From Mesorhizobium plurifarium (GTDB taxonomy: Bacteria; Pseudomonadota; Alphaproteobacteria; Rhizobiales; Rhizobiaceae), in the NCBI GenBank assembly GCA_000824785.1, contig CCNB01000012.1:257319-321318 (forward strand): a stretch of 64,000 nucleotides of DNA, given 5' to 3'. A program made the translations under genes and the position numbers. Positions 9,987 to 18,414 of this stretch are shown piece after piece (position 1 is the stretch's first letter; every line of letters starts with the position of its first letter). The notes below the pieces were generated by a model. The model saw only the letters and a list, made by a program, of their open reading frames with translations. It was not told the origin of the DNA and ran no database searches.

Positions 9987-11063
9987 TCAGCCGGCGATCG
10001 CCGCCTTCCAGTCGTTGAAGAATTGGACGCGCTTGGCGGGGTCCATATATTCGAGAAGACCTTCGTCCACGGCGATCGGCTTCAGGCCGCCGCCGACCTT
10101 TTCGTTCAGCGTCTTGATGTTGAGACCGCTCGTTACATCCTCCCGCACCGAGGGCAGACCGCCTGATGCCAGCGCTTCCTGCCCTTCCTTGGACAAAGTA
10201 AAGTCGACGAATAGCTTTGCCGCATTTGGGTGAGGCGCGCCCTTGCTGATCAGGGCGAGACGGGAAAAGGCGGCGGTATAGTCCGATCCGAACGCCACGC
10301 CGAGGTTTGGGGTCTCCTTGACCCAGTCCAGCGCATAAGAACCGATGATGTTGATGGCCAGCACGTTCTCGCCGGAGACGACAGTCTCCTTCATTGATCC
10401 GGAACTCGAGTAAGTCTTCACGCCATCGGCGCCGAGCGCCTTGGCGAGATCCCAGAAATTGCTTGTCTGGCGTGCATCGTTGGTGTGGTGAAGGAAGCCC
10501 GTACCGCTCTTCTCCGGGTCGAAGGTCGCCACTTTGCCTTTCAATTCGGCTTGGTTTTCCTGGAGAAACTTGATCAGGTCGGCACGCGTTTTTGGAATGC
10601 GGTCTTCCTTCAGCGCCGTGGTGTTGTAGATCATACCGATCGGCTCGATCGTCGTGGCGTAGAGCGTATCCTGGTAGTTTGCCCAGGAGGGGATGTTACC
10701 GGCCTCGACGCTCTTGAACGGCACGGCGTATCCGTCCTTGACAAGGGTCATCTGCAGGTCCATGGCGGAGGTCCACACCACGTCCGCGGTCACCTGACCG
10801 GCCGCCGATTCCGAGATCACCTGATTGTAGGCGCCGTTCGTGCCGACGTCGTTGTACGCGATCTTAATACCGTATTTGGCGGTGAACGCATCGAGAAGCG
10901 CCTGTGCCTGCGCCGCGTCGGTCGACGTGTAGATCGTGACGGTCCCCTCCTTCTTGGCGGCATCGATCAGGGACGCGTCCTGCGCGTTGGCCGGCGACAT
11001 CGCCAAGGTCACACAGACGAGCGCCGAACAGCCGGACAGTCTGCTCACTGCGGTATGCTTCAT
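9987..11063 (-). CDS. ABC transporter substrate-binding protein (FbpA-like)
   Basis: A 358-residue periplasmic binding protein. The first 30 residues form a Sec signal peptide (Lys-containing start, hydrophobic core, cleavage near SPANAQ-DA). The mature part begins LIDAAKKEGTVTIYTSTD, the usual opening of iron(III)/phosphonate/thiamine-type binding proteins. ATG at 11063 with GGGAGA seven bases upstream is chosen; the longer frame has no signal peptide at its start. First gene of the minus-strand operon, with a candidate GntR operator at 11151-11178. The Tyr pair typical of ferric-binding proteins is not evident, so an organic anion ligand is more likely. Confidence 0.88.
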   Translation of the reverse strand: MKHTAVSRLSGCSALVCVTLAMSPANAQDASLIDAAKKEGTVTIYTSTDAAQAQALLDAFTAKYGIKIAYNDVGTNGAYNQVISESAAGQVTADVVWTSAMDLQMTLVKDGYAVPFKSVEAGNIPSWANYQDTLYATTIEPIGMIYNTTALKEDRIPKTRADLIKFLQENQAELKGKVATFDPEKSGTGFLHHTNDARQTSNFWDLAKALGADGVKTYSSSGSMKETVVSGENVLAINIIGSYALDWVKETPNLGVAFGSDYTAAFSRLALISKGAPHPNAAKLFVDFTLSKEGQEALASGGLPSVREDVTSGLNIKTLNEKVGGGLKPIAVDEGLLEYMDPAKRVQFFNDWKAAIAG

Positions 11064-11150
11064 TTCACTTCTCCCATGGTTGCGCCCGTTCATTGCTCCT
11101 CCGGGCGTGCGCTGATGACGTTCTTCGTCGCCAAAACAGTTACATCTCAG

Positions 11151-11178
11151 TTTGGATTTATCAATCGTAAAATGCAAA
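11151..11178. promoter_or_regulatory. predicted GntR operator A (transporter/otnKC operon)
   Basis: Inverted half-sites TTTGGATTTA and AAAATGCAAA, separated by exactly 8 bases. The same 10-8-10 layout with nearly the same half-sites occurs at 12337-12364 and 14172-14199, each before a gene that flanks the local GntR regulator. It lies about 90-115 bases before the start of the binding-protein gene. Confidence 0.6.
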
Positions 11179-11187
11179 GTTGGCAGT

Positions 11188-12282
11188 TTAAGCGCGCGCT
11201 GCCGCACGAACCGGCTCCGCTTTGATCGCCTTGGCCACGGCGGCGCCAAACGCATCCGTGTTGCTCTGCCCTCCGAGATCGCGGGTCCGGGTCGCCGGGT
11301 TGGCAAGCACCTCGTCAATCGCACGCTCGATCTCCGCGCCCGCCGCCTCGAAATTTGGCAGCCCGCGCTTCTCTCCAAGCCAGGAGAGCATCATCGCAGC
11401 GGAAAGGATGAGCGAGGTCGGGTTGGCGATGTTCTGGTTCTGGATATCGGGCGCCGAACCATGCTGAGCTTGCGCGCAGACAAGGCCGGTTTCGGCATTC
11501 GCGTTGATCGATCCGGCAAGGCCGAGACTGCCAGAAAGCTCGCTGGCGAGATCCGAAAGAATGTCTGCATAAAAGTTCGTCGTCACGATCACGTCGAACC
11601 GGGACGCATCGCGCACGAGGTGAGCTGCCATGGCGTCGATGATGTAGTCGTTGAGCTTCACCTCGGGGAATTCGGCTGCTACCTTTCGGACCTGCGTCAG
11701 GAAAAGACCGTCGGTGAGGATGAAGTTGTTCGCCTTGTGGACAGCCGTGACGCGCTTGTCGCGCTTCATCGCCAGCTCGAAAGCAGCGCGTGCGATCCGC
11801 TCACAGGCGTGCGCCGTGATCTTGCGCATGGAGAGCGCAATGTCGGGCGTCGGCATGAACTCACCACTGCCCGCATACATGTTGCGGTCTGGGTAGAAGC
11901 CTTCGGTCGCCTCGCGCATGATGACGAGGTCCATCCGCTTCGCGGTGCTGTTCAGAAACGGGCGAACGCGCGCCGGACGAACGTTTGCATAGAGGTCCAA
12001 CTTGACCCTGAACCCAGCTGAAACGTTCACGCCGCCCTTGTCGCGCGCCGGATAGTCCATATGGGACTGCGGACCCAGGATAATGCCGTCATACGTACGG
12101 GCGCGCTCTATCGTCTCGTCGCGCAGGGTCGTTCCGTACTTTTCTAGGCTGGCGAAGCCGGTGTCCTCGTAGTCGTACTGCAGACCAAGACCGAATGCCT
12201 TGTTGGCCGCCTCGACCACCTCCATCGTCGCGGCGGTGATCTCCGGGCCGATGCCGTCGCACGGCGTGACCATGATCTTCAT
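11188..12282 (-). CDS. isocitrate/isopropylmalate dehydrogenase-family protein
   Basis: A 364-residue NAD(P)-dependent beta-decarboxylating dehydrogenase of the IDH/IPMDH/tartrate dehydrogenase superfamily. The opening PCDGIGPEI loop, LYANVRPARVRP, the REATEGFY substrate loop and the C-terminal Asp-rich metal site (NFYADILSDLASE) are all present. REATEGFY is nearer to isocitrate and homoisocitrate types than to tartrate dehydrogenase. With an aconitase-like gene in the same presumed regulon, it may act on a 2-hydroxy tricarboxylic or dicarboxylic acid, giving an oxo-acid. It has its own predicted operator (12337-12364). Confidence 0.85.
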   Translation of the reverse strand: MKIMVTPCDGIGPEITAATMEVVEAANKAFGLGLQYDYEDTGFASLEKYGTTLRDETIERARTYDGIILGPQSHMDYPARDKGGVNVSAGFRVKLDLYANVRPARVRPFLNSTAKRMDLVIMREATEGFYPDRNMYAGSGEFMPTPDIALSMRKITAHACERIARAAFELAMKRDKRVTAVHKANNFILTDGLFLTQVRKVAAEFPEVKLNDYIIDAMAAHLVRDASRFDVIVTTNFYADILSDLASELSGSLGLAGSINANAETGLVCAQAQHGSAPDIQNQNIANPTSLILSAAMMLSWLGEKRGLPNFEAAGAEIERAIDEVLANPATRTRDLGGQSNTDAFGAAVAKAIKAEPVRAAARA

Positions 12283-12336
12283 AGAACGTCTCCCTGAACA
12301 CGGCGGAGCATCCGCCGAAATGCTTCATGGCGACTT

Positions 12337-12364
12337 TTTGGCTTTTTGAAGATTAAAATGCAAT
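12337..12364. promoter_or_regulatory. predicted GntR operator B (dehydrogenase gene)
   Basis: Half-sites TTTGGCTTTT and AAAATGCAAT, 8 bases apart, in the gap between the GntR gene and the dehydrogenase it precedes. Same geometry as operators A and C. It lies 55-82 bases upstream of the dehydrogenase start. Confidence 0.6.
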
Positions 12365-12371
12365 CGAAAAA

Positions 12372-13298
12372 TTACGAGGCCGGTATTTTTTCGTGCGCGT
12401 GCTGGGACCAGGATCGCGCGATGGGTGATTTCCGCGCGAGCGCACCGGAGAGATGCTTGCGCATGGCGTAGGACGCTTCGAGGATTTCACCGCGCTCGAG
12501 CAGATCAAGGATCGCAAGGTGCTCCTCGCATTGCGTGAACAGACGATTGCGATCAACGCGCGAGCGATACTCGAGCAAACGGCGCATTTGATTGACGCGC
12601 ACCAGCGACAGGTGGAAGAAGGGATTGTTCGACATCTTGATCAGCTCCTCGTGGAAGATGGAGCCGTTGTGGACCAAACGTTCGGCAGGAAGTCGCATGA
12701 TGTCGGTCTCCAGCATTCGCTGCTGTAACCGTCGCTGCTCTTCAATTATTTTTCGGTCGAGCTTGAAGCTCGGTTCCAATATGGCGGCCGGTTCAATCAG
12801 CATGCGGAACCGGTAAATCTGCTCGAACGCCTCGGGTGTCTTGGCGACTGGCAGGAAGCGCCAGCCGTAGCCCTGCTTGCGCTCCGCCCAGCCCTCCCGC
12901 ACTGCCCGCATAAGCATGTCACTGAGTTGCGCTTTGGTGAGGTCGTAGCGCTCCCGCAGCATGCCCTCAGTCACCTCGGCAGGGATGCGGTCCATCAGCC
13001 AATCCTCGGCGAGGCGCTGGTAATCGTTCTCCACCTCGAACGGTTTTGGCTCGTCGTTGATCGGCTCGATAATCCGGGACTCCGGAACATCTTTGACAAA
13101 AAACCCCCGATTCTCCTTCTGCTCCAGCAGTCCTTCTTCAGCGAGAATTTGCATCGCCTCGCGCACGGGCGAGCGGGAGACGCCAAACTTGTCGGCGAGA
13201 TGTTGCGTGCGCAGGTGATCGCCAGAAGACAGTTCGCCCGTTGTTACGAGCAGCGAAATCTGACTGGCGATGTTCCGTGCCAAGGGGCTTGCTGGCAT
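12372..13298 (-). CDS. GntR-family regulator with two winged-helix domains
   Basis: A 308-residue regulator. Residues 1-72 are a GntR winged helix (HLADKFGVSRSPVREAMQIL, then NRGFFV). Residues about 92-151 look like a second winged helix (LTKAQLSDMLMRAVREGWAERKQGYGWRF). The C-terminal part is a mostly helical ligand domain of FCD type. ATG at 13298 has GGAG five to six bases before it. It stands between the dehydrogenase and aconitase genes, and repeated operators flank it. Likely ligand: the acid transported or processed by the regulon. Most GntR proteins have only one DNA-binding domain, so the duplication is notable. Confidence 0.85.
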   Translation of the reverse strand: MPASPLARNIASQISLLVTTGELSSGDHLRTQHLADKFGVSRSPVREAMQILAEEGLLEQKENRGFFVKDVPESRIIEPINDEPKPFEVENDYQRLAEDWLMDRIPAEVTEGMLRERYDLTKAQLSDMLMRAVREGWAERKQGYGWRFLPVAKTPEAFEQIYRFRMLIEPAAILEPSFKLDRKIIEEQRRLQQRMLETDIMRLPAERLVHNGSIFHEELIKMSNNPFFHLSLVRVNQMRRLLEYRSRVDRNRLFTQCEEHLAILDLLERGEILEASYAMRKHLSGALARKSPIARSWSQHAHEKIPAS

Positions 13299-13358
13299 GA
13301 GAGCTCCGAGATGATTGCCGCGGATCTGGCGTTCAAGCGGTACAGCGATCGTGGCAAG

Positions 13359-13387
13359 TTTGCACGAGCTGTCGTTAAAAATCCAAT
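13359..13387. promoter_or_regulatory. possible weak GntR operator D (autoregulation)
   Basis: AAAATCCAAT at 13378-13387 is identical to the right half-site of operator C. A left half is poor: only TTTGC at 13359-13363, with spacing one base longer. It lies 61-89 bases upstream of the GntR start, so weak autoregulation is possible. Confidence 0.3.
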
Positions 13388-14144
13388 CTAAAGTCGTGTC
13401 GCGACAACGAAGAGACGTGGAAATGGCAGAAGCGTTGTTGCCTCCTCCAGGATCGCATAGTGGCGCGAGCGTCTCGGTACAGCAAGGTAGGCCTTCTTTT
13501 CGGATGCGTCGAGGCGCGAGAGGTATGGACGCAGGCCAGTGCTGCTGAACCAGTCGATGATACCGTCCAGTCCTTTGAGAGGATGGTGATAGATCGTCCA
13601 GACTTCCACCCGCCGGCAGAGCGGGCGGAGAATGCCGTAATAATTCTGAGTCCTCTCGATCGACGTTCGCTCGGTGTCCCTTCTGCCAGCCGGCCCGCCC
13701 ACCGCGGATCCCGTGCAACCTCCCGCATGCCACGGTGAGTGGATTCGTTAAGATTGTCAGGCACCTGGGTTGCCAGAATTCCGCCGCTTTTCAACAGGTT
13801 GACAAGCCTCGGCAGCAGCGCACGATGATCCGGAAGCCATTGCAGCACGGCGTTCGCGAAGATTACGTCCTGCGGCTCTTCAGGCGCCAGTCCTGTATAG
13901 CCTGCACTGCAAACTCAACGTTCGGCAGTCGGGCGCACGCGGCTTCGATCATCGAAGGCGACGAGTCGATGCCCGCGACTCGTGCTCGGCTAACGGCCCA
14001 GCAGTTCGGTCGAATTTCCCGGCCCGCATCCAATATCTGTGACAAACTCCATGTCCTCATTGGAAACCGCACCAAGAAGGTCGATGGGCCGCGTCCGATG
14101 ATCGCCGAATTGCAGTATTTCGCGGCAGACCAGTCGCTGCGCAT
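13388..14144 (-). pseudogene. tam: trans-aconitate 2-methyltransferase, multiply frameshifted
   Basis: Remains of Tam, a SAM-dependent enzyme that methylates trans-aconitate, an inhibitor of aconitase. Conserved parts are all present but split over frames: MRSDWSAAKY from ATG 14144, then FGDHRTRPIDLL and DIGCGPGNSTELL (SAM site) in a second frame ending at a stop, then AGIDSSPSMIEAA, then LQWLPDHRALLPRLVNLL and QVPDN, and lastly IIDWFSSTGLRPYL and FPRLFVVATRL ending at 13388. At least three frame changes are needed, so this is decay rather than one sequencing error. It lies between GntR and an aconitase gene, which fits a past role in relieving trans-aconitate. Confidence 0.85.
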
Positions 14145-14171
14145 GAAAGCCTCGCTTGACATCGACTCTAG

Positions 14172-14199
14172 TTTGGTTTTTTAAGCTATAAAATCCAAT
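14172..14199. promoter_or_regulatory. predicted GntR operator C (aconitase gene)
   Basis: Half-sites TTTGGTTTTT and AAAATCCAAT separated by 8 bases, 23 bases upstream of the aconitase ATG. This position should overlap the core promoter or the transcription start, which fits repression. Third copy of the 10-8-10 motif. Confidence 0.6.
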
Positions 14200-14221
14200 A
14201 CTACAAGGTGAGGAACCTGGC

Positions 14222-16852
14222 ATGATCAGAATGCAGGTCGAGAGCCATGGCCGGCAGCTGACCGCGATCGACATGGGGAAGGCGCTGGGTTCCAAGTTCG
14301 AGCGGCTGCCCTTCGTGCTGCGTGTCCTTCTCGAGAACAACCTAAGACACCAGCCTCACGAGGCTGAGCGGCTGCTGGAGGTCTTCAGCCAGTGGCTACG
14401 CCTTGGAGAGAGCCAGGCAGAAATTCCATTCCATCCGGGTCGGCTGTTGATGCATGACACGACCTGCGTTCCCGCCCTGGTCGACATTGCCGCAATGCGC
14501 GACGCGATTGCTGAAGCGGGAGGCGATCCCGCCCTCCTTGCCCCAAGAATCAGGGTTGATGTGTCTGTCGACCACAGCATCGGCGTGGATCGCTTTGGTA
14601 CCGCCGATGCTCTCCGCTTCAACCTGGCCAAGGAACTGGAGCGCAATGCGGAGCGCTACCGGCTGATGAAGTGGGCGACCAAAGCCCTTCCCGGCCTTAG
14701 CGTTCATCCGCCCGGTACTGGCATCATGCACACGATCAACCTTGAGCAACTGGCAACCGTGGTCGCAATCGAGAAGCGCGACAATGTCGAGTGGGCGGTG
14801 CCTGATACCCTGATCGGAACGGACAGCCACACGCCGATGATCAACGGCATCGGCGTACTGGCCTGGGGCGTGGGCGGACTCGAGGCCGAAAGCGTCATCT
14901 TCGGAATGCCGGTCATGCTCAGGATGCCGGAGGTCATAGGTGTGCGCCTCGTGGGGCGGCTGCAGAGCGGAACTCTCTCGACCGACCTAGCTCTGGCCGT
15001 GACCGAGCGGCTGAGGTCGTTCGGCGTCGCCGGGAAATTCGTAGAGTTCTTCGGGCCAGGCGTGTCTACACTTTCGGCAGGCGACCGAGCCGTGGTGGCG
15101 AACATGGCCCCCGAGTACGGGGCTACCACCGGCTTTTTCCCAGTCGATGCCAATACCGTTGCCTATCTCCGCCAGACAGGAAGAAGCGATGAGCTCGCTG
15201 CTCGCGTCGAGAATGTCGCCAAGGCACAGGGCCTTTGGTTCGAGCCCGATACAAACCCGCGATACACCGACGAGCTCACGATCGATCTCAGCGCGCTTCG
15301 CCCGAGCTTGGCCGGGCCACGCCGACCGCAGGATCGCCTCGAGCCAGCGAACGTGCAGCCCGCCCTTGAACGCGCCTGCGGAAAAAAGCTGAGCCGACAG
15401 GTCACATTCAAGTCCATTCCCGAAGGCGCCGTCGCAATCGCTGCGATAACTAGTTGCACCAACACGTCGGATCCGTCACTCCTGATTGCTGCGGGGCTGC
15501 TGGCGCGCAAGGCGCGGCAGCTTGGACTGAGACCGCCCCATTGGGTCAAGACATCGCTTGCTCCGGGCTCGCCGGCGGCGGTCCGCTACCTGGAGCGATC
15601 AGGTCTACTCGAAGACCTTGAGGCAATCGGCTTCAGCATTGTCGGCTTAGGTTGCACGACCTGCATCGGCAATTCAGGTCCCCTCCCCCTCGAGATGCAA
15701 GCCGCCATCGACGGCGGGATCACGGCCGTTGCCGTCTTGTCGGGAAACCGCAACTTTCCAGGGAGGGTGCATCCGTCCCTCAAGGATGGATTCCTGGCTT
15801 CACCGCCGATGATTGTTGCGTTCGCACTTGCCGGAGACGTGTTGCGCGACATCGCGACCGACCCCATCGCAAAGGACGCCGATGGCAACGAGGTCCATCT
15901 CGCTGACCTTTGGCCCGACCAAGCCGAAGTCGCGAAGCATGTGAGAGCCCATGTTTTCGGCGCCGATAGTCCTGAGGCGTTCAGCGAGGCGGCCGAAAAT
16001 CCCCTTTGGCAAAAGCTGGACTTTCCGCAAAGCGCGCGTTTCCCGTGGTCGGATACGTCCACCTACATTCGTCGGCCGCCGTTCGCGACTGCGGGTGTGT
16101 CGAGCTGCCTTGGAAAATATGCCGCCGTGCCTTTGCTGGTCCTCGGCGACGACATCACCACAGACCATATATCGCCGGCTGGACAGATAGCGTCCACAAG
16201 CTACGCCGGCCGACATCTTATCGATCGAGGCGAAAATCCCTCCAGCCTGAACGTGTTCGCCTCCAGACGGGGCAATTGGAAAGTGATGGTCCGTGGCCTG
16301 TTCGACAATAGGGCTTCGGTGAACCTGCTCATTCCAGATGCCGATCCTGGCAGCACAATTCACGGACCCACCGGCGACATCGGCCGCTTGTGGGAAATCG
16401 CCAAACGCTACCAGGCGAGCGGAACCAGCACGATTATCGTCGCGGGCGAGCGGTACGGTGCCGGCTCTTCGCGAGACTGGGCTGCCAAGGGGGTTGCAAT
16501 GCTCGGCGTCCGCGCGGTCATTGCCAAGAGCTTCGAACGCATCCACCGGTCTAACCTGATCGGGATGGGGGTCCTCCCGATCACCATTTCGGCGGCTGAC
16601 GCGCAGTCGATCGGCGGACTTGGGACAAACGATCAAATCATTGTCGATGCCGCGAGCATCACACCACGCTCTGCAATCGAAATCGACGTGCGTCGATCAG
16701 AAGGGGTGTCTGCGCGGTTGGGCGGAACGGCAGCAGTAGAGACTGGTTTAGAAGTCGATATACTTGCTGCAGGCGGAATGATCCCGCTCATCCTTTCCAA
16801 GGTGTTGACCGCGACAGACAAAGGCCGACACACTGCCACCGCCTCTGCATGA
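14222..16852 (+). CDS. acnA: aconitate hydratase, AcnA type
   Basis: An 876-residue [4Fe-4S] hydro-lyase of the AcnA/IRP1 group, slightly shorter than usual (about 890-900). Cluster cysteines are C412 (ITSCTNTS) and C478/C481 (GLGCTTCIGNSG). TDSHTPMINGIGV, DDITTDHISPAG and GERYGAGSSRDWAAKG complete the active site. It should interconvert citrate and isocitrate, or a related hydroxy-tricarboxylate. The RGNWKVMVRGLF stretch departs from the usual housekeeping pattern, and the gene stands in an accessory regulon with its own operator, so it is probably a second aconitase dedicated to a catabolic route or to an unusual substrate. ATG at 14222 has GAGG eight bases upstream; ATG at 14231 is an alternative. 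Confidence 0.9.
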   Translation: MIRMQVESHGRQLTAIDMGKALGSKFERLPFVLRVLLENNLRHQPHEAERLLEVFSQWLRLGESQAEIPFHPGRLLMHDTTCVPALVDIAAMRDAIAEAGGDPALLAPRIRVDVSVDHSIGVDRFGTADALRFNLAKELERNAERYRLMKWATKALPGLSVHPPGTGIMHTINLEQLATVVAIEKRDNVEWAVPDTLIGTDSHTPMINGIGVLAWGVGGLEAESVIFGMPVMLRMPEVIGVRLVGRLQSGTLSTDLALAVTERLRSFGVAGKFVEFFGPGVSTLSAGDRAVVANMAPEYGATTGFFPVDANTVAYLRQTGRSDELAARVENVAKAQGLWFEPDTNPRYTDELTIDLSALRPSLAGPRRPQDRLEPANVQPALERACGKKLSRQVTFKSIPEGAVAIAAITSCTNTSDPSLLIAAGLLARKARQLGLRPPHWVKTSLAPGSPAAVRYLERSGLLEDLEAIGFSIVGLGCTTCIGNSGPLPLEMQAAIDGGITAVAVLSGNRNFPGRVHPSLKDGFLASPPMIVAFALAGDVLRDIATDPIAKDADGNEVHLADLWPDQAEVAKHVRAHVFGADSPEAFSEAAENPLWQKLDFPQSARFPWSDTSTYIRRPPFATAGVSSCLGKYAAVPLLVLGDDITTDHISPAGQIASTSYAGRHLIDRGENPSSLNVFASRRGNWKVMVRGLFDNRASVNLLIPDADPGSTIHGPTGDIGRLWEIAKRYQASGTSTIIVAGERYGAGSSRDWAAKGVAMLGVRAVIAKSFERIHRSNLIGMGVLPITISAADAQSIGGLGTNDQIIVDAASITPRSAIEIDVRRSEGVSARLGGTAAVETGLEVDILAAGGMIPLILSKVLTATDKGRHTATASA

Positions 16853-17262
16853 CGGCCACCTTTTCGGAGGACGTGAATGTCCGCTTCGCCTTGCGGTCGA
16901 AAAGTTCAGTGCGCCAATTGAACGGCAATGCTGATCACATCTCACGTTCGGCAATTTCGAGTGCTCTGAAGGTACAGATTGTGACGTCAGGTTGGCAGAT
17001 CTTGTGGCGGCAGCGGCGATCGGAAGACGAGCTACTATGAACAGGTGTTCGCTGATCCTTCGATCGCGACGATCAATGTGGATCACCGGCGAGCCGGGGC
17101 AGTGAGTTTCCGCCACCTCGTTGCCGATCCTGAACGGCATGCATTGAACGATGGGGCGGGCTTGGGACTCCGTGCTGCCGGCCAACGTGAACGATGAACG
17201 GGCGGGAGAAGTCGTCATTGATGAGACATGGGCCCTCTCTTTTTCGAAGAACACCATCCACT
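16853..17262. other. gene-free region after the aconitase
   Basis: About 410 bases. Open frames on both strands around 16990-17260 have coding-like stretches, but no start, ribosome site or known domain. It may contain decayed coding sequence belonging with the truncated alcohol dehydrogenase next to it. No terminator with a clear T-run was seen. Confidence 0.4.
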
Positions 17263-17865
17263 TCACACCTGACGGATCTCAGGGTCGTCCTCGGCCGCCG
17301 CGTCTTGCGATAATGTGTTCATCAGCGAGCGCGCATCCTTCAGCAAATTGAAAGCAACTGTTTTTTCTTTCCTGAATGGTTTGCCGGTGATCGAACTTGG
17401 CCCGCGCCTCGCACGCTGCCCGCCATGCATGGCCATTGGATCATTGGCATATCCAAGATGCACGAGCCGACCTGGTGGCGCTAGGCCGGCTAAAAGCGCC
17501 GATACGATCGAAGTGCCGCAAGCGCTGGTTTTGCCGCAGAGCTGAAATTGTCCCCGTCGGCAATCCGGGCATGCATAGCAACAGTCCTCAAGACTTCCAA
17601 TGCCGACCCGCTGCCCGAGTTTCCAAACCGAAGGCACACGCTCGCCCAACGCCATGATGCGCCCCTCCATCTCATGACCCGCCCCCTGGCGCGGCTGCAA
17701 TGCTGGATCAGCGCTTTCTGTGTCAGGGCTACGTGTGTCGTCACAGACCTCGCAAGCCTCCACCTTGATCAGCAATTGGCCGGCTCCCGGAACGGGCGTT
17801 GCATGTTCGACTAGCTCCAGCGTGCCGGGGACTGTTATCTGCAGAACGCGATGGCCCGGCGTCAT
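17263..17865 (-). pseudogene. zinc alcohol dehydrogenase with internal deletion
   Basis: The first 112 residues follow the GroES-like half of a medium-chain zinc alcohol dehydrogenase: RVLQITVPGTLELVE, LIKVEACEVCDD (catalytic Cys kept, but the usual His-Thr replaced by Asp-Asp), GHEMEGRI and the structural zinc loop CCYACPDCRRGQFQLC. It then jumps straight to the far end of the cofactor domain (VSALLAGLAPPGRLVHLGY, then ITGKPFRKEKTVAFNLL). The whole Gly-x-Gly-x-x-Gly cofactor loop and most of the Rossmann fold are missing, in frame. The product cannot be an active dehydrogenase. Start overlaps the small upstream frame by four bases (ATGA). Confidence 0.75.
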
Positions 17866-18023
17866 TGTGCCGCTCTCGTGCAGAGAGGGGAAAACGCCGC
17901 AAGCTCTGCCGCGTCCACCGCGCCTGCAGTTAGGGCCATGAGGCGTGCGCTAGGTTGAATTGCGTCGGCCGAGACCTTGGAGGCCAGTTCAGCGATCAAC
18001 GCAGTGCGGCTTTCAGGTCGCAT
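17862..18023 (-). CDS. small hypothetical protein coupled to the dehydrogenase remnant
   Basis: A 53-residue frame from ATG 18023, rich in Ala and Leu (ELASKVSADAIQ, then LTAGAVDAAELAAFSPL). Its TGA overlaps the ATG of the alcohol dehydrogenase remnant in the ATGA arrangement, which suggests a real, translationally coupled small gene rather than chance. No domain recognised. It may have served the dehydrogenase as a small partner and may be non-functional now. Confidence 0.4.
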   Translation of the reverse strand: MRPESRTALIAELASKVSADAIQPSARLMALTAGAVDAAELAAFSPLCTRAAQ

Positions 18024-18414
18024 AGACTAGAGCATCTGACGCTTCGCCAGCCGATAAGGCTGCGGCCCGTTGCTAGAGATTCCGCGATCGAGGCTGTCGC
18101 CCACCAATCCTGCGCGGTATGGGGGGCGCGCCGCAGTCAGCTCAGCCGAGCAGCCGCCGACGTTGAGAACGGTATCGGACATGAGACATCCGGGTTTCGG
18201 CAATGCCTCTGCTTTTGGGTCTATGATTGCTTTCGAGCAAACAGGAACATCTTTCACGACGCAAAGAAAAACTTTGCCTTTTGCTATGCGCCGGACACTT
18301 CCTCGTGAAGCCAGCGCCAAAACGGTTGTGCCTTAGACGTAAGGGGCGGTCGGTCCTATAGCAAACGTAGTAGGCGAGGGGCTACGGCTGGGTTTCGAAA
18401 CTGAATTTGAGCAA
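18024..18414. other. gene-free region
   Basis: About 390 bases between the small frame and the 3' end of the LysR gene. An open frame of 97 codons on the minus strand (18027-18320) has no recognisable motif or ribosome binding site. Nothing else seen. Confidence 0.4.

Noticed and set aside
9987..11378. Longer N terminus of the FbpA-like binding protein
   Set aside because: The extra 105 residues overlap the dehydrogenase gene antisense and would bury the signal peptide.
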